From: Candidatus Subteraquimicrobium carltonvillense
GTDB lineage: Bacteria > Actinomycetota > Aquicultoria > Subteraquimicrobiales > Subteraquimicrobiaceae
Reading direction: 5' to 3'
Length of the DNA: 15,493 nt
NCBI GenBank assembly: GCA_002339355.1
Contig: DDKQ01000050.1
Span: forward strand, 1 to 15,493
Part shown: positions 14,871-15,493 of the stretch, one piece after another
Position numbering within the stretch: the first letter of the stretch is position 1
Layout: every line of letters starts with the position of its first letter
Notes under the pieces: generated by a model
Told to the model about the DNA's origin: nothing
Seen by the model: only the letters and a program-made list of their open reading frames with translations
Databases searched by the model: none
Position numbers and translations under genes: made by a program

Positions 14871-14924
14871 TATCCTACCTCCTATTAAGCTGTAAGTGTA
14901 ATGTTCTCGCACATTGGTAAGACT

Positions 14925-15120
14925 TATATTGTTTGGGGCATCCCTCCGAGTGCTAGCTGCTGCCCGTACGGGCTGCGGCTCTCTCAGGGCGAACACCCTC
15001 CATAAGTTCGGGTCGGACTGTTGCCGCCGCTGTTCCCCGACTCGTCGGGGCTTAACGGTTCTCTTAAGATGCACTCTCCAGGATAACCCCAAATTACTAA
15101 TAAAATTCTCAAGAGAGTGT
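14925..15120 (-). promoter_or_regulatory. G+C-rich structured spacer/leader upstream of dapA, family unknown
   Basis: The 302 bp between dapB and dapA contain no protein-like frame, but a dense set of inverted repeats. These are CCCCGA/TCGGGG with a 4-base loop (15035-15050), the perfect palindrome GCCCGTACGGGC (14962-14973), and an AGGG/CCCT hairpin (14986-14999). A 7-bp pairing CACTCTC/GAGAGTG joins 15113-15119 with 15072-15078. Bases 15071-15076 can instead pair with GAGTGC at 14948-14953, closing the whole region. These are mutually exclusive folds. I do not find the lysine riboswitch, T-box or SAM consensus elements. It may be a regulatory leader for dapA or a dispersed structured repeat. 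Bases 14871-14924 are A+T-rich and carry the dapA ribosome binding site. Confidence 0.35.
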
Positions 15121-15131
15121 AAACAATGCCT

Positions 15132-15163
15132 GAACCTTCAACCTAGAACCTTCAACCCAGAAC
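15132..15163. repeat. Short tandem repeat, 14-bp unit, about 2.3 copies
   Basis: Two adjacent units, GAACCTTCAACCTA and GAACCTTCAACCCA, differ at one base and are followed by GAAC. They lie just after the dapB stop, between the gene and the structured spacer. No function is evident. Confidence 0.75.
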
Positions 15164-15172
15164 GAAACTCCT

Positions 15173-15493
15173 TTATATCTCAAGTAGTTTATCCAAGCCG
15201 TAGGTTAGTCCCCTTCTCTTCTGCACCTCTCTGATGGCCATTAAAACGCCGGGCATGAAGGATGATCGGTCAATGGAGTCGTGTTTGATGGAAAGTATCT
15301 GACCGGTGGAGCCAAAGATCACCTGTTGATGTGCCACCAGACCCGGCAATCGAACGCTATGGATTCGGATACCTTTAGCCTCTCCTCCTCGAACTCCTTT
15401 TATCTTTTCCGTCTCCTTGGGATTTCGAGAGGCTTCTCCAACTTTGGCTTGGGATATGATCTCTGCGGTTTTCAAAGCTGTCCCGGATGGGGC
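15173..15493 (-). CDS. dapB: 4-hydroxy-tetrahydrodipicolinate reductase, C-terminal part (runs off the right edge)
   Basis: 106 residues and the stop are present; the NAD(P)-binding amino half lies outside the window. The visible part opens with [11 protein letters not shown], the end of the K-x-D-A-P-S-G-T-A substrate-binding motif that defines DapB. It continues through the C-terminal domain with [21 protein letters not shown] and the [19 protein letters not shown] tail. DapB reduces the DapA product to tetrahydrodipicolinate, the next step in diaminopimelate and lysine synthesis. It is the most upstream gene of the dapB-dapA-uppP-ftsK series, and the 302-bp gap to dapA means that dapA may also be regulated separately. 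Confidence 0.95.
   Translation of the reverse strand, partial: APSGTALKTAEIISQAKVGEASRNPKETEKIKGVRGGEAKGIRIHSVRLPGLVAHQQVIFGSTGQILSIKHDSIDRSSFMPGVLMAIREVQKRRGLTYGLDKLLEI

Noticed and set aside
14871..15092. Open 74-codon extension in front of dapA, Arg-rich, on the minus strand
   Set aside because: It lies before a strong ribosome binding site and the conserved DapA start, has no family resemblance, and is made of inverted repeats. It is structured non-coding DNA.
14914..15234. Plus-strand open frame of about 106 codons across the dapB-dapA gap
   Set aside because: It overlaps the dapB end and the inverted repeats, has no ribosome binding site, and its composition (Arg/Cys-rich) reflects the G+C-rich stems.
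1..15493. CRISPR array, insertion sequence, prophage, toxin-antitoxin or defence system
   Set aside because: No spaced direct repeats, transposase motifs or defence-type domains were found. The gene content is core chromosomal.

Overview
The window reads as one stretch of bacterial chromosome, almost all of it transcribed from the minus strand. It carries housekeeping genes for lysine/peptidoglycan precursors, the cell envelope, division, proteolysis and DNA repair. Three features suggest a Gram-positive-type lineage, such as a deep-branching Actinobacteriota or Firmicutes-like bacterium: a LexA operator of the CGAAC-N4-GTTCG class in front of recA, an apparent RNase Y gene after recA-recX, and a COG3937-type phasin-like small protein. 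Base composition looks moderate in genes, with two clearly G+C-richer intergenic leaders. The exact taxon cannot be fixed from the sequence alone.

Layout in the direction of minus-strand transcription (right to left). The dapB 3' part (cut by the window edge) is followed by a 302-bp structured spacer, then dapA, uppP, ftsK and a rodZ-like gene: two lysine/DAP enzymes, the lipid-carrier phosphatase of wall synthesis, and division and shape proteins. Next comes a COG3044 ABC-class ATPase whose reading frame is broken into an N-terminal and a C-terminal piece, then a Lon-like ATP-dependent protease (COG1067 type). A 400-bp spacer holds a recognisable promoter and a hairpin-rich leader. It precedes a tight run of yfcE-like phosphoesterase, pgsA, cinA and thpR, then an SOS box, recA and recX. 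A small phasin-like gene on the plus strand converges on recX, with a 20-bp tail-to-tail overlap. At the left edge the first codons of an RNase Y-like membrane anchor run out of the window on the minus strand.

The most interesting item is the leader in front of that RNase Y start. A 17-bp helix (one G-U) can form between the presumed 5' end of the transcript and a segment about 95 nt further on. The same segment is also the 5' arm of an intrinsic terminator just upstream of the start codon. This is the geometry of a transcription attenuator or riboswitch. The leaders ahead of dapA and of the yfcE-pgsA-cinA-thpR run are also strongly structured and match no RNA family I can recall. The broken ABC-class ATPase, with a likely one-base loss and an in-frame TAG near the amino end, is the other item that deserves checking.
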